NCBI GenBank assembly: GCA_963819645.1
Contig: CAWFWZ010000004.1
Location: 248,001-312,000 of the forward strand
Reading direction: 5' to 3'
From: CAVVDY01 sp963819645
GTDB lineage: Bacteria; Acidobacteriota; Terriglobia; Terriglobales; Acidobacteriaceae
Length of the DNA: 64,000 bases
A model generated the notes under the pieces. The model was not told the DNA's origin. It worked only from the letters and a program-made list of their open reading frames with translations, and did not search any database. Position 1 is the first letter of the stretch. Each line of letters opens with the position of its first letter. The position numbers were made by a program, and so were the translations under genes. Below are positions 63,844-64,000 of the stretch, piece by piece.

Positions 63844-63872
63844 ATATTACAAATGATGTAATAAAAACTCAA
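63844..63872 (-). promoter_or_regulatory. Promoter with overlapping operator-like inverted repeat for the HTH/NTase operon
   Basis: On the minus strand TTGAGT (-35, 63867-63872) and TAATAT (-10, 63844-63849) are spaced 17 bases apart. The inverted repeat TATTAC-N7-GTAATA (63845-63863) spans the -10 and most of the spacer. A repressor bound here would block RNA polymerase directly. The HTH gene starts about 33 bp downstream. Confidence 0.7.
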
Positions 63873-64000
63873 GTATAAACGCATCAAAACACATGCTTTA
63901 TCTGACGCCTATAATAATTTAAGCATGGCATTTATCGATGCGGTTCAGTTAAGACGATTCGGGGTTGATCTGATAAGTCGCTCTTAATCATATGTTTACA
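63873..64000. other. AT-rich end of window, no assignable gene
   Basis: A 20-codon frame on the plus strand (ATG at 63925, MAFIDAVQLRRFGVDLI, stop near 63987) follows TATAATAATTTAAGC, which contains a good -10-like TATAAT (63911-63916). It is too short to name and could be a leader peptide, a broken gene or chance. The sequence is strikingly AT-rich compared with the window. Confidence 0.3.

Overview
The window reads as one chromosomal stretch of a GC-rich, Gram-negative-type bacterium, most likely an acidobacterium (Terriglobia/Koribacter-like). That placement is inferred from gene content, not from a database search. The content includes secreted YVTN and FG-GAP/VCBS proteins, an exosortase locus, an F1 operon with both b and b' but without a and c, HMG-CoA lyase, UbiA/UbiX, and intergenic spaces crowded with short palindromic repeats. 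Genes on both strands are interleaved. No prophage, IS transposase or CRISPR array was seen.

Layout. 0-4 kb: the 3' end of ornithine carbamoyltransferase, carbamate kinase, aspartate carbamoyltransferase and ornithine aminotransferase (arginine/ornithine and carbamoyl-phosphate metabolism). 4-10 kb: a secreted protein, an EamA permease, ThrRS, an orphan Phd/YefM antitoxin, a small membrane protein and an unknown protein. 10-15.7 kb: ruvA, mnmE, larB, HMG-CoA lyase, L27 and L21. 15.8-25.4 kb: YVTN propeller, UbiA, UbiX, alpha/beta hydrolase, hemerythrin, ECF sigma/anti-sigma, M28 peptidase and MFS transporter. 25.4-32 kb: malonyl-CoA-synthetase-like enzyme, VCBS protein, CHASE3 histidine kinase and Ffh. 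32-38 kb: PBP1A, PASTA protein, SurA-like chaperone and a second VCBS protein. 38-47.7 kb: exosortase/exopolysaccharide locus (TPR lipoprotein, EpsI, exosortase, nucleotide-sugar dehydrogenase, AsnB-type amidotransferase, large membrane protein). 48-55.5 kb: the atp operon (C, D, G, A, H, F, F'). 55.7-62.5 kb: a cNMP-DUF1003 protein, tRNA-Cys and tRNA-Gly, an ABC ATPase, a nuclease-like gene, a secreted protein and two alpha/beta hydrolases. 62.5-64 kb: a visibly less GC-rich two-gene HTH/nucleotidyltransferase module with a clear promoter and operator.

Two features cut across the window. First, many genes, including the essential ffh and the large PBP1A, are broken by single-base frameshifts while close neighbours are intact. 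This looks more like indel errors in the assembly than real decay, so frameshifted genes are annotated as single loci. Second, several families of short palindromic or inverted-repeat elements fill nearly every intergenic gap, including gaps inside the atp operon. One family has perfect 15-16 bp terminal inverted repeats and looks MITE-like.

The best candidates for under-described biology are the HTH + DUF6036-like nucleotidyltransferase module at the right edge, the repeat families, the duplicated 3' end of tRNA-Cys, and the cyclic-nucleotide-domain/DUF1003 fusion.
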